Positions 44,436-55,549 of a stretch of 64,000 bases of DNA are shown piece by piece (within the stretch, counting starts at the first letter, position 1; the number at the start of each line of letters is the position of its first letter). The notes beneath the pieces were generated by a model that was not told the DNA's origin, did no database searches, and saw only the letters and a program-made list of their open reading frames with translations. The position numbers were made by a program, and so were the translations under genes. Source of the stretch: Anniella stebbinsi (taxonomy: Eukaryota > Chordata > Lepidosauria > Squamata > Anniellidae); contig JARDYH010000002.1 in the NCBI GenBank assembly GCA_029215795.1, forward strand, positions 8,313,501-8,377,500. The letters are read 5' to 3'.

Positions 44436-46753
44436 TGGATCAAACTGTTAGTTTTGATTACTCCTACATTCATTAAAAAAAAAAACTTCAGTCCTTTCCA
44501 TCTTAAATACAAATACGTTTGTGATTTGTTTTCTAAGTACATATAAAAAATGAACTGAAACAAAATCCTCACCCATCACTAAATGAAGTAATGTAGCATG
44601 CTGTGGAGGGATGTACAGTTGTTTAGCATGGCACATAACTTCCCTCTACAGTTGTTTCCTTGCCCTAATGCATGATGGTAAGGTTCCTGCTCTCTTCTAT
44701 TACTCTTGTTCCCAATACAATCTGTGCAGAAGATAAAATTATAGGATCAGCCTAACATAATGATTGCCAATGCCTGGAAGACAACAGAGACAACCCTCTA
44801 TATTTTTGACTGCCCTTTTTCTCTTCTCTCCTAGGACTCTGAAGAAAGTTGTGCATTATGTGATTATGTTCACTGCTCTTTCCTTTGTCCTGTCTATCCG
44901 GACTGGTGAACACTGGGATATGTCAATGCTATTACTTAGGCTTCTTGTTCAAATGCATGTTCTCTTTTTTTCTTTTCTTTTTTTTTTATCTGCTAAAAGT
45001 GGTCTCTGATTTGAGGGTTTGTTTTCTCAAAGTTCATGTGTTTAAACTGAAAGCTTAGGTGTGTTATTTTCATTGTGACAAAAGCCTGATAAAATACTCA
45101 TTCTTTGGGATGGGTCACATTGAGTACACCGCTACCACATTTCTGCCTGTTACTATCTGAAGTCTGGTTTGTCGGCCCATCTGTACACTCTTCCGTAAAC
45201 AGCCTAGTCAGTAAGAATATGCCTCTTATGACAACATATACTCCCAAAAGGGGAAGGAAGTGAGGGGCCATTAGGAAGGAAGTGGAAGTCTTCTCCTTTT
45301 TTATGATGAACAATGAGGAACTTCCATTCTGTGACATTCCTATTTTTCTTCAGTATATATCCCCTATCTAACAAAATCCCCACAGCTTCATGACTGAATT
45401 GACGAAAAACATGTTCTGACCACTTCGTAGGCCAGTCCTCTGGGTATTTACCCCTTTTGCTGATAATTCTCCTTGGTCGGAAGATTAGAATGTTTTTTTT
45501 TATTCTTTCTGTGCTTTGTTCGGGGATCCATTACTCAGCTCTGAACAGATGTCCACCATTTCTTTCTTAAAATTCAGGCAGGTGACTTTTATAGTTGGGT
45601 CAGTCTTACTTGTCTGATCGAAGGAAGGGGTGGGGCATACAACTTGACCCCACCATGTATAGCCATACAGGGAGGCATGGCAATTTGTTTTGGGAACTGT
45701 GCGTGCCATGAAACATTCAGCTGTACCATTTCCCTAGAACTGACAGGTGTATGAAATATTCAGGACTTTCTCAAGCCAGGAAATGCCTCAAATAATGCCT
45801 CATCCCCCTTTACTAGCTTGTGTTGGCAAGTGGGGGCATTAAATAATTAAATCATAACGAGGCTTGCCAACAGAGAAGGAGGTCAGTAACTGCAAAAAAC
45901 AGGAAATGCTGCCTATTGACTCTTACCAGGAGCATTTGATCTAAAGAAAGAACAGTGAGCCATGAATTTTGCATGATAGATCCTGCTGGCTGTACAGTTT
46001 GGTAGCATTGTGATGCATAGGGTTGGTTTATACACTTCTTGCCTATGTTGCTTTCCACTCCTCTTTGGTATCATATGGATAAAAGGACCATATAGGGCCT
46101 TACGTCTGTAGGCCAAATCCAGCTTACTTGGAGACTCAGTCCACCCCTCTGGCATTCTTCAGAGGACCACACTCCTTCCGGAGCCTCACCCTCTTTCCCC
46201 TAACCACAACTACATATCGGTGGTTTCCTGGCTTTTCTGCAGTCATCCGTTCCATAAAGACTGAAATGTTACTGAAAGTTAGAGCCTGATGCTGAAATGT
46301 CCTAGTACTTTTTGGTATTTAGGCACTCACCCTTTCTGCCTTTGGTCACACCCGCCCCTGAAAAATGCCCCCGAGGGCTTCTCTGAAATTAAATTGAGCT
46401 CTCATGATGGGAGATGTTTTACGCCCATGATGTAGGAGAGCAACTGTGATTAGGTCTGTGCACACACGGGCACACACCGAATCACCTTAGAGGCTGTTTC
46501 AGAGCCTCCAGAACATCGCTGATTTGACTCGGGGTACTCAGGGCTTGGTAGCATCACTTCAGTACAGAAGCTGAAGCTGGGTTCACACACACACACCGAA
46601 GCGGGTCAGCCCTTCCTGGGCACCCGCCATTCTACCTTGAAGCAGGAACTCAGAAAACTAGGCACCAGGCCAAACAGGAGTCCAATGGATTCACAGTTGG
46701 CCTCATGCTTTCCTGGGTGAGCGAGGGGAGTGGCCCACCACTTCCCCCCAAAT
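44436..46753. other. Spacer, nothing firmly recognised
   Basis: 44460-44575 has a decayed hAT-like right end (aacaaaatcctcacccatc). 44940-44990 is a T-rich run. 46451-46480 begins taggtctgtgcacacac, a terminus-like word with no partner found. No exon defended. Confidence 0.35.
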
Positions 46754-46799
46754 CAGCCCAAGGCACCCTGAGGCTTCACCTCGGGGTGCCTTGGGCTGA
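46754..46799. repeat. Strong GC-rich hairpin
   Basis: cagcccaaggcaccctgagg (46754-46773) pairs with cctcggggtgccttgggctg (46780-46799), one mismatch, six-base loop. Outer words ccaaatcag and ctgatttgg (about 46749 and 46806) extend the fold after a bulge. Confidence 0.85.
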
Positions 46800-47239
46800 G
46801 ATAGGCTGATTTGGGGATTTGGTCCAAGGTGGTGGCTTCTGAGTAGTAGTAGGAGAGTTTTGAGATACTACAGAGCTCAGTGGGAACACCCAACATGCCC
46901 AGAAGCATTTCCGTTTGCATTTAGGTGTCATTGTTTTAATATTGTGCTAATGACTGTGAAATTACAGTAAAGTGTGTTTTTCCTCAGCTCCTGATGAAGG
47001 ATGTATTTCCGAAACACATACAGCAGACCAAAGAAGTTATTAAAGATTAAAGGAAAATATTGTTTCATAGGACCAGAGCCTGGCTCTCATTTTTTCATCG
47101 GTTTGGTGATGCGCTTCTCCCTGTTTTTTATACCAAGGTGGTGCACCTTGATTTCTCCCCATGTCTCTGTTGCTCTCCTCTGGGGACAGGTGATGGGAAG
47201 GAAAATACAAGGAAGCATCAAGACATTATATGTACAATT

Positions 47240-47455
47240 TAGGGCTGTGACCAGATCTGGAGCCAGATCCCAAATCCGGAGCGGATCAGCCTGATCCAGC
47301 CCGATCTGATCTGGATCAGCTTGGGCCTGGATCAGGCCAGATCAGATCCACTCCGGGTCCATGCAGAGCCCTTTCTTCCACTCTCCCCGTTCCCTCCCTC
47401 CCCACAATCGCCCTGATTACCTGCAGCCCCCTCCTCATTGTTCCCCGTCATCCTC
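47240..47455. mobile_element. hAT-like family B fragment (B3), left half
   Basis: Starts tagggctgtgaccagatctg and follows B1 through the gatctggatc-type array, ccatgcagagccc and cccacaatcgccctgattac. It then departs from B1; the right half is missing. Confidence 0.75.
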
Positions 47456-47639
47456 CGGGTCATCTTGCCTCCTCAATGTCTTAAATCATGACCTTCTAAT
47501 TCCAGTAATCTTGCATTTTTCATCAACATCCATTCCTTCATCCGCATCAAGCAACAGGCCAATGACTGTAGCTTGATATTGATTTGGATGCCTATGCAAT
47601 GAAGAACTCGTGGGGTACGCTTTCCCTCCCTTACCCCCA

Positions 47640-47790
47640 TGCTAATCATGGCCTTAAAGGCCCTCTCAAATCACATTTCTTTCCTCCCCCCACTGATCGG
47701 AGGGTAGAGAGAAACATAATTTCCCCAAGGATGGGGAAATTGCGTATTTCCCCCCACTGAGTAAATGGTGGCCACTCACCATTATTGCAG
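47640..47790. repeat. GC-rich repeat of the I1 type
   Basis: Contains ggccttaaaggccctctc and gaaattgcgtatttcccccc. The second word echoes I1 and the block at 61150. Confidence 0.4.
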
Positions 47791-47944
47791 CAGAGTAAAG
47801 GACCAAGGGCATGCACAGATCCAGGCAAAAGTGAGTTCTCAAAGCAGGGATGGGGGAAAAAACTTCCTGGAGCATCCAGTGGGTCCCGGGAGGGCTGGAT
47901 GCGGGGGCTTCTGCTGCCGTCTTAGGCCCTGGCAAATATTTGCC

Positions 47945-48035
47945 CCATCACTATGGGTGACATCTAATGGGCTACTGCTGGAGACAGAATGCTGGTCTAG
48001 ATGAACACCGCACAAGCAGTTCTTACATTCTTATT
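47945..48035 (+). mobile_element. CR1-clade LINE tail fragment
   Basis: gacagaatgctggtctagatg and gcagttcttacattcttat match the tail order of the family at 27716 and 17425. Confidence 0.5.
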
Positions 48036-49148
48036 TCAAAGAACTGTACATAGAGGAACATGTCAGCTGTCTGAGTGCCCTATGGCAAAATGATCAACAG
48101 TAAAAAAAGAGATCCTTATTTTCCTTGATTTGGAAAATGAACCTTGCTATCAAATATGAAACAGGAATTACGATCCCCATGGCAAAATAATTTTGTTGGG
48201 CCAAAATTTAGTGGGATTTACTGTTTGCACAGTGGGGAGCGAGCAGCTCTGAAAGGACCCCCCAGAGATGAGCGGAAACGCTCTTTTCCAGATTGGGACA
48301 AGTCAGCAAAACTGACCTGCTTCATTATGGAAATGAGTGTTTCCACTCATTTTGGTTTGCTTTTAGAACCACTAGCTCTCCATTGTGCTAGCAATGAGTT
48401 GTACTGGCATGCGGGCAGAATAGAATACTGCTCCAACCTGAGTCTTTCTCTGGCTTGGATTTTAATTTTCAATGGGAATCTCCCTTCAGCCCCCTACCCC
48501 CCCCCCCCCAGCTATCTAATCCGTGAATTTTTTTTAAAAAAAAATCAACCCAGCGTTAGTTATAAATAGATTTACTTTTACACAGATTTACAATGTTTAC
48601 TGTGAAATTTACTGCAGTAGATTGCTTTTCACATGAACACAAAATATACGGACCACTTAATCCTCCAAGGAAGAAATGATGAGCTTTAGCTTAATATTTG
48701 TGGGCTTTTGGGTTTTATGAATAAACATTTCCTAGCTAATAGAAAATAACGGCACTGTCTTTCTACTTGACAGAAGGTTTCTCCCCCTCCCTACTGAAAT
48801 TGTCCCCACACTTCACCTCTCCAATTCAGCAATGGAGGTGGGGGACAATATCTGCCTCAAGTGCCATTTTTCTGGGTAGATATGGGGGGTGGGGTACAAA
48901 TCAAATCAATAAATAACAGGCTTTTCTATCTGTTTTTCTTCCTGGATTGGGAATGGAGCATGCAGATTGAATGTGCCCGCGCACACATTTGATGCGCATC
49001 TTGAGATGAGTAGGGATGAGTGACAATAAAGTTGTTCATCCCCAAACTAAATTGGGTCTTCTTGAGCAACACAGTTGAATATTGGACCCTTGGTGGGGGG
49101 TTGATGTTTGATCAAACTGCTTAAGAGGCACTGAATATATCCTCCCCC

Positions 49149-49151
<3 letters not shown>
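48036..49151. other. Spacer, nothing recognised
   Basis: C run at 48499-48510 and T/A run at 48528-48544. A 141-codon open frame at 48144-48569 has no domain and ends in low-complexity sequence. Confidence 0.35.

Positions 49152-49199
<48 letters not shown>
49152..49199. repeat. (AG)n microsatellite
   Basis: About 24 uninterrupted AG units. Confidence 0.97.
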
Positions 49200-49200
<1 letters not shown>

Positions 49201-49266
49201 TTCTAGCTCATCCTGGTTCTTCAGGGAAAAGCTCATCATGGGAACCAGATTGGGATAGCTGCCTCT

Positions 49267-49452
49267 GGCCAGATCTACACCAAGCAGGATATAGCAGTAT
49301 GAAAGCAGCATGAAAGTGGTATATAAAAGGCAGGAGCCACATTATTGCTTTATAGCGGTATTGAAGTGCACTGACAACTGTTGGGGCCCATTGACACAAA
49401 CCACATACCAATTTCATACCACTTTCATATCCTGCTTGATGTAGATCTGACC
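49267..49452. mobile_element. Palindromic element family C, complete (C3)
   Basis: ggccagatctacaccaagca at the left and tgcttgatgtagatctgacc at the right are inverted. The centre has ttgaagtgcactgacaactg. No target duplication recognised. Confidence 0.8.
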
Positions 49453-49499
49453 AAAGACACAGGCGTATACTGCCTTAGTAATAACTAAGCCGTAGTCCA

Positions 49500-49567
49500 T
49501 GTTTGCTGGGGATGATGGGAATTGCAGTCTGCACAGCTGGAGGTCACCAGCTTAAGGAAGGTTGCCT
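49500..49567. mobile_element. Family H half copy (H4)
   Basis: ggggatgatgggaattgcag and ctggaggtcaccagctta match one arm of family H. Confidence 0.5.
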
Positions 49568-49746
49568 TAGTCTTTCTGTGGTCTGTAAGGATGTACATAA
49601 TTAACTTGAGTATATTAGATCAAAGTCTGGTAGCCTATTAGAATGAAATGTGCAGACTTCTATCAAGTTACATCTTTATTTGGTGCATCGGTCAGCGCAT
49701 CATTTAATGCATTGTGTGAGTGTTTCAGAGTGAGGTGGCAGAATTG

Positions 49747-49926
49747 GGCCTGATCTACACCAAACAGGATATTGCACTATGAAAACGATATGAAAGTGGT
49801 ATATCAAAAGCAGGAGCCACACTACTGCTTTATAGTGGTATTGAAGTGCACTGACAACTGTTGGGGCCCATAAACACATAGTCACATACCATACACCACT
49901 ATGTCCTGCTTGGTGTAGATCTGGCC
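49747..49926. mobile_element. Palindromic element family C, complete (C4)
   Basis: ggcctgatctacaccaaaca and gcttggtgtagatctggcc are inverted ends. It is a near-copy of C3, 300 bases away, in the same orientation. Confidence 0.8.
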
Positions 49927-50094
49927 TCTTTCAGTGCTGTAGGAGCACTATGCTCTTGGAAGGGATAATCCTATCTAGGCATGTCCTTCAACCACTACTG
50001 TAAAGCCTTCGTCATCATGGGCACTCGTAGTCTGAGGGTGAAACATACTGTTCCTTGACTCCCACCATGTCAGTCCACAAGGAGCTGTATGGAG

Positions 50095-50646
50095 TATTGT
50101 CGGGCTGAAAATTTCAACCATTCCATTTTTGGCATTTTGTGGAGGTGGGGGAAAACCCAAACTTGAGCAAAAGAGGTGAAAATTTTGGAGAATTCCTCCT
50201 TGAGGATAGGGACATGGTTTCCACCTACGTTTTTAAATGTAGCCAGTTGTTGAAGGGTTTTGTTTATTTCTTTTTATTTATTTCTTTAAAAAAAAAACAC
50301 TCCAGGCATTTTCAGGAGCCCCGTAGCTCTTCCTGAGTGCTTATTGAAGAGAGTGAAGTCACATGGTCTCCAATAGGCATTCAGTAAGAACAGCTGGGCT
50401 CCTCCAAATGCTGAGGGAAGGGTGTGTTCTTTTGATTGTTTTTTTAAAAAAAAAATAGGAAGAAGTCCCCTCAGCAACCGGCTACACTTTAATAAGGTAG
50501 GTGGAAACCCTGGCCCTCTCCCCAAGGAGGAAATTCTCCAAATTTCCACCCCAACCTGCAAAACAGGCAGGGAAAAATAACAATGCTTCTTTCAGAGGGA
50601 GAGAGAAATTTCCCGAAAATAGAGGGCAGGTTTCAGCCCAGCACTA
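50095..50646. mobile_element. hAT-like non-autonomous element K (552 bp)
   Basis: Perfect 8-bp duplication gtatggag at 50087-50094 and 50647-50654. Ends tattgtcgggctgaaa and tttcagcccagcacta are inverted. Long inner arms pair too (ggagaattcctccttgagga with the inverse near 50522-50545). Non-coding, with A/T and T/A runs at 50286-50300 and 50440-50458. Confidence 0.85.
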
Positions 50647-50654
50647 GTATGGAG

Positions 50655-51126
50655 GTTACTTTCCATCGACACAACTGAGGATTTTTAGCCTTGCTTCCTC
50701 ACACCTGTCACCACTGAATTACATTCACTTCTTCCCCTCAGACTTCAAGCCCACCTCCTTCCCACACATTTTAAAACTCGGCTTTTCCTAGGGCTGCTTC
50801 TTTCCCTCCACCGCCACTGCCTCAGAACATTTGCCCCTTCTTCATTCTAGATGGCGCTTGACTTGCAAAGCTCCAGGCCTACCCTCCGTCCTCACCTTTG
50901 TGTCTTTCTCCCTGCATGCTTGTGTGGTGTAGAGCTACGTGGGAGCTGTAGTTCCCTGACTGCCTCAGGCTCCTGGCCAGGGCATGGAAACGTACTGTTT
51001 GGCTCTGAAAGCTCGAGCTTTGAACTTTTTTTGAACTTTCACAGTTTTCTGCAAATCTACAGTGCTCAAGCTTCAGTTAAAAACAAAAATGAGCAAAATC
51101 AGTCTGGGAGATCTCGAATAATAAGC
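50655..51126. other. Spacer, nothing recognised
   Basis: Moderate GC, no repeat landmarks. A 92-codon open frame at 50851-51129 has no domain. Confidence 0.35.
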
Positions 51127-51659
51127 TAGGGTGACCATATGGAAAGGAGGCCAGGGCTCCTGTATCCAGCTGGACATCAGGAAAAACTTCCTGACAGAGC
51201 AACATGACAATGGAACCAATTACCTAGGGAGGTGGTGGGCTGTCCCACATTAGAGGCATTCAAGAGGTAGCTGGACAATCATCTGTCAGGTATGCCTTAA
51301 GGTGGATTCCTGCATTGAGCAGGGGGTTGGACTCAATGGCCTTATAGGTCCCTTCCAACTCTACTAGTCTATGATTCTATGATCTTTAACAGTTGTAATG
51401 AAAAGGGAATTACTGCAGGTGTCATTTGTATGCATGCAGCACCTGGTGAAATTCCCTCTTCAGCACAACAGTTAAAATTGCAGGAGCCCTGCCCACTTTT
51501 GTATCTGGTCAAGAAGGCAGGGCTCCTACAGCTTTAACTGTTGTGATGAAGACGGGGTTTCATCAGGTGCTGCATGCATACAAATGACACCTGCTGAAAT
51601 TCCACTTTCTGTACAACTTTTAAAGATATATATGGTATCCTTTTCATATGGCCACCCTA
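51127..51659. mobile_element. Family A MITE split by a CR1 (A8)
   Basis: Starts tagggtgaccatatgg and ends catatggccaccct(a). The 8-mer taataagc is found at 51119-51126 and 51662-51669, two bases beyond the right end. Without the CR1 the element is about 318 bases, like the 320-bp copies. Confidence 0.88.
51167..51382 (+). mobile_element. CR1 LINE 3' end inside MITE A8 (CR1e)
   Basis: cagctggacatcaggaaaaa, ggtggtgggctgtcccac, ggttggactcaatggcc and ctatgattctatgat are the terminal ~215 bases of CR1. It interrupts the first arm of A8 between tgtatc and ctttaac, so this CR1 is younger than A8. Confidence 0.88.
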
Positions 51660-51669
51660 TATAATAAGC

Positions 51670-52333
51670 TTTTAAAGACACTTCTTTGAAAGGTACAGAA
51701 GACATTTGTGATGCATTGGGTGCTGTACTGTCCTCTTCTGCTTGGGATTATGAGGTCTGAACAACAACTTCCTTCATCCTTAGCCATTAGCGTTTCATGG
51801 TGGGGATGATGGGATTTGTAATTCAACCTCCATGATCCCCAGACAGAAGAAGCTGCTATAGGAAAACACAGTCTCTGGCCCCCTTCCCTGGTATACCAGG
51901 TTTTGTGCAGGGTTTTTTTTCTCTCTGTTCTAAAAAGAGGAAAGTTGAACTGCCTCTCTCTAAGGTCTGGATGCTAGGAGGATGTATTTTAAGCCACAGT
52001 AGGCTGGCATTTATTTATTCATTTTTGTATTTTGTGCCTACTCCCTTTTGCCTTCGGCATCATCTAGGAGTGGAACACAGCCTGAAAAAGCTTCTCTGAA
52101 ACGATCCACCTCTTGAACTGCAACAGTCTCCCTGCTCCTGCGCTGTACTGTCCATGGTGGTGGAGTGGGTGCGGATGGTGAAAGGCAAAAGGGGTCCTTT
52201 CCCATCTAAGAACATCCCACCCCTGAAGCTCCCACCAGAGCCTGCTCCTACTCCCTTTTGTGAGCATCCCCTTTCCTGTGACACCCTTAGATGTGTTGAT
52301 GGGCTCGAGTTTAGATGGAAAAAGGTCCTACAT
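51670..52333. other. Spacer, nothing recognised
   Basis: No repeat family recognised and no defended exon, though 52060-52300 has moderate GC and overlapping open frames up to 94 codons on both strands. Confidence 0.35.
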
Positions 52334-52560
52334 AGGGTGACCAACTATCAGGATTTCCCCAGTTTTGTCCTGATTTTTGTTCTATCCTGGGTGTCAGGGG
52401 GGGGGGGGGGGAGGGATTTTCTGTAGTTTTCTATAATGTCCAGGAATGACATGTTTTCCCCTTTCATACTGTCACCCCACCCCCACCCCCACCCCCACTC
52501 CTCCAATCGGAGCCTTAAAAGAGAAAGTGTGTCATTGCCGGACATTATAGAAAAGGTCCC
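52334..52560. mobile_element. Probable hAT-like element edge (L)
   Basis: Begins tagggtgaccaactatcagg, close to the family A terminus but diverging after ten bases. It contains ctataatgtccaggaatgac and later cggacattatag, inverted words about 100 bases apart. The right terminus is not identified. Confidence 0.5.
52472..52499. repeat. (CCCCCA)n minisatellite
   Basis: Four to five CCCCCA-type units. The opposite strand is G-rich and could form a quadruplex. A G15 run lies nearby (52397-52411). Confidence 0.9.
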
Positions 52561-52771
52561 AATTGGAGCAGTGGGGGGGGGCAGGAATGACATGCTTTCC
52601 CCTCCTTCACTCCAATCTGAGCAGAGGAGGGGAAAGTGCACTTTCCTGGGCCTCCAGAAAGTGCGCCATTCCCCTGGTCATGCTAATGGTGGCCGCAGGT
52701 GTGGAGGAGAGATGTATTAGAATGCCAGACCAAAAGGACCTTGGTCAGATCCTTCAAAATACTGAGAATGT

Positions 52772-52954
52772 GGCATCATCTACACCAAGCAGGATATAGC
52801 GATATGAAAGCAGTATATGGCATGTGTCAATGGGCCCCAACTGTTGTCACTGCACTTCAATACTGCTATAAAGCAGCCGTGTGGCTCCTGCCTTTTATAT
52901 ACCGCTTTCATACTAATTTCATAGTGCAATATCCTGCTTGGTATAGATGAGGCC
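52772..52954. mobile_element. Palindromic element family C, complete (C5)
   Basis: ggcatcatctacaccaagca and gcttggtatagatgaggcc are inverted ends, with the C core (cactgcacttcaatactgc) between, in opposite orientation to C3 and C4. Confidence 0.75.
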
Positions 52955-54215
52955 ACAATCCATGTCCACCAGAGCATTATTACATGTCCTGTCCTAGATG
53001 TAACATTTTACATCTGCCTGTTAAATCATACTTTGTAGCTTTCATGTTATTCAAAATTAGGACATGTGGAGGTGGCTTTCAGTACATATTCCCAAGTTGG
53101 TATTTTGGAGACGTTTAAAACACTGCTGTTTGTAGGGCTAATAAAGACAATGCTTGCTTTGTTTGTGCTATAGGCCTCTAATACAAACTGCAGAATGTGT
53201 AAAAGAATAAATTTATTTGCAGCCTTGTAATTAGAGGGTATATACACTCCTTCGCATTCCTGTAATTAAAAGGAAACTTTTATTTTTCGTGTGCTTTCCC
53301 AGAGGTAATTTTAGAGAGAGCGTAATTAGAAAACTATATTACTTTTGAAATCAACACTGTTTTTTTGTCCCTACACACTTTAAATGGAAACACATACATT
53401 CCCCCCTCCCTCCCACTGGTACTATGGCTCTCTCAAGAACACATTTTGCAATCCAGATTGCCGGGGAGTGTAAATGGAGAGGTAATTCATGGAAAGGACT
53501 GGCTTTGTGAAAACTAGAAAAGGAAAGAGAATCTGTGCCTGCACTTATAAGTGCTTGGTTCAGCAAATAAATTGCTAAGTTGCAAAGACTCTCAGAAAGA
53601 ACAAAAAAAAATATCTTGTCTTAAATGCAGAGGCAGAATCTCTGAGCACATTAATCAACACACATCTGCAACGTTGTAAACTTACACATCTACCCTGTGT
53701 TATAATTACTTGTGGGAGCTGATAGAGACAGGGAAAAAAGACCAAGTCTCCTTAGCAACCCAAATTACTTTCCTCTTCAGAGCAAAAGGAGCTGAAACTT
53801 CTCCGTCTGTATTGGGAGAATTACACTTTTCATTTTGTTGAATTTTTCCCAAAGTGGGAAGTCGTTTGGGGCTACATTTGCATGTTTTGGTAGAAAACAC
53901 ATGTGAACATGTGTTCATTTAAGAACTTAAGAATTGGATCACACAGATGGTTCATCTAGTTAGGGCTGGATGTATTTTTCTGTTCCACGTCCTACAATAT
54001 TTGCAGCAGAAGTTCATCCCATCCCATCTCCATAGCAGTTTGTAATTTTGGGGTGGGGGTGAGGATAAAACATCTGAAAATTTGTACACATTTTTTTCAT
54101 AATAAGCCATTTGCAATTACCTCGAATAAATGCCTTTTTTGCAAGCAAGTTCCCCTAACATATGGCTTTTTTTTTAATGTCACTTCCACCAATGTGCACA
54201 TTTTTGTATGCTGGT
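52955..54215. other. Spacer; candidate conserved non-coding DNA at 53130-53300
   Basis: 53130-53300 is AT-rich, free of repeat landmarks, with ttgtaattagagg and ctgtaattaaaagg repeated homeodomain-like words. No exon defended elsewhere. Confidence 0.3.
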
Positions 54216-54690
54216 TTATTATTATTATTATTATTTCATCTCTTTCTCACTCATAGAGGTTTTTTTAGATGGACATGATGGGCTTTGCCAAGTCATGCTG
54301 TCTTTTACAGATTCAGGAATTTCCTGACAGTTGAGCTTGTTTTAAGTATGACTGCTTTCTGGATGTTGGTGTGGATGTATTCTGGTAGGCCCAGTTTCTG
54401 GAGGTTTTCTGCATAGTTTTTTGATGTGATGCTGGTGACTGATGTGACTAATGGGATCATTGTGACATTTTCCTGTTGCCATAGTTCTTTGACTTCCATG
54501 GCCAGTGGTGTATATTTGTTTCTCTTTTCTTCTTCCTTTTCAACAACATTTTTGTCATTCAGTATTGCTATGTCGATGAGGTATGTGTGTTTTTTCTTTT
54601 TTGTCTATGACCGTTATGTCTGGTCAGTTGCAAGGTATTGTCTTGTCCATATGAATTGTTCTGTCCCAGTATATTATTATTATTATTGGA
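54216..54690 (-). mobile_element. R4/Dong-type LINE 3' end, minus strand
   Basis: Read on the minus strand it encodes the same C-terminal segment as the copy at 56686: a 'YWDRTIHMDKTI'-like start, the RPD block (altered), LIDIAIL, then AMEVKELWQQENVTMIP and VTSVTSITSKNYAENL. The 3' UTR follows and it ends in a (TAA)n array (TTA on the plus strand, 54216-54236). Only the restriction-like endonuclease and UTR remain. Confidence 0.8.
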
Positions 54691-55026
54691 TTGGAGAACT
54701 ACATTGCAAAATTCAGAGAAGTGCAAAAACGGAAGATAATTACATTCTGGTTGGTGTATTACTTCGGGAAGTGCAAATGAGGTATTCATATTTAAATGGG
54801 AACCAAATTTCCCTCTCACCTCTGCAATGATTCCAGCCATTTGTTTCCCACAACCTTTTAGATGTTCACATCACAGCAGTAGTGCTTTATGGCAGAACAC
54901 ATCATGCCGGCACATCTGACTTAGAGAAGCTTTACAACAGCTTTGCAGCACTGGGATTGAGTAATAAGTGTACTGCTTTCTGGCAGCACTCCAACACTGC
55001 ATTCATTTGAGTTGGATTCAGACTTA
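54691..55026. other. Spacer, nothing recognised
   Basis: No repeat family identified in the 330 bases between the R4-type end and F7. Confidence 0.3.
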
Positions 55027-55549
55027 GGCCATGTCTGCACCATGCATATATCCCAGGGTCAGCTCAAGGTCATCCCTGTGTGTCAGTCGGGGGACGAACA
55101 CTCACTTTCCCTGGTTTAAAATGGACTGTTTTCATCCCGTTTTTTTCCCGCGGTCCCAGGATAACCCCAAGGACTGTGGGCAGCATGGCCGGTGCTCCCG
55201 GGTCCTCCTTCCTTCCCGCGAATAGCACAACACAACAAATGGGCACAGAGCTCTGCGGGAGGGGGCTCTGTGCCGATCGGGGGGAGCATTTTCGCCAGCC
55301 CTTGTATGGCTCTCAGCATCTTTGGGCGCTGAGTTTTGGCTTTTTTTTTCCTTTTTACACTTACTTTGGGGCACGTTTGTGCCTGCGTTGCTGCACAAAA
55401 GTCTCCTTCCAACCCCATCCTCCACCGTACTGGATGTCCCTCTTTCCTTCCGGGATGTCACACTGGTGTTTGGACAATGGGAGAGGATTCCGGAAGCCGG
55501 AAAGCCTGAAATCCTCCCTCCCGGAAAGCTCATAGGTCTAGAGAAGCCC
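55027..55549 (-). mobile_element. Family F element (F7)
   Basis: Left end ggccatgtctgcacc, right end ggtctagagaagccc (inverse with substitutions). Core blocks appear in reverse order: ggtcatccctgtgtg first, then atgggcacagagctc, ccttccgggatg near the right. GC-rich open frames up to 151 codons over it have no recognisable protein. Confidence 0.68.

Noticed and set aside
48144..48569. 141-codon open frame as a host exon
   Set aside because: Ends in a proline run from a C tract followed by an A tract. No recognisable domain and no supportable splice sites.
55080..55535. 151-codon GC-rich open frame
   Set aside because: Lies entirely within family F element F7, and overlapping frames on both strands are equally open because of GC content.
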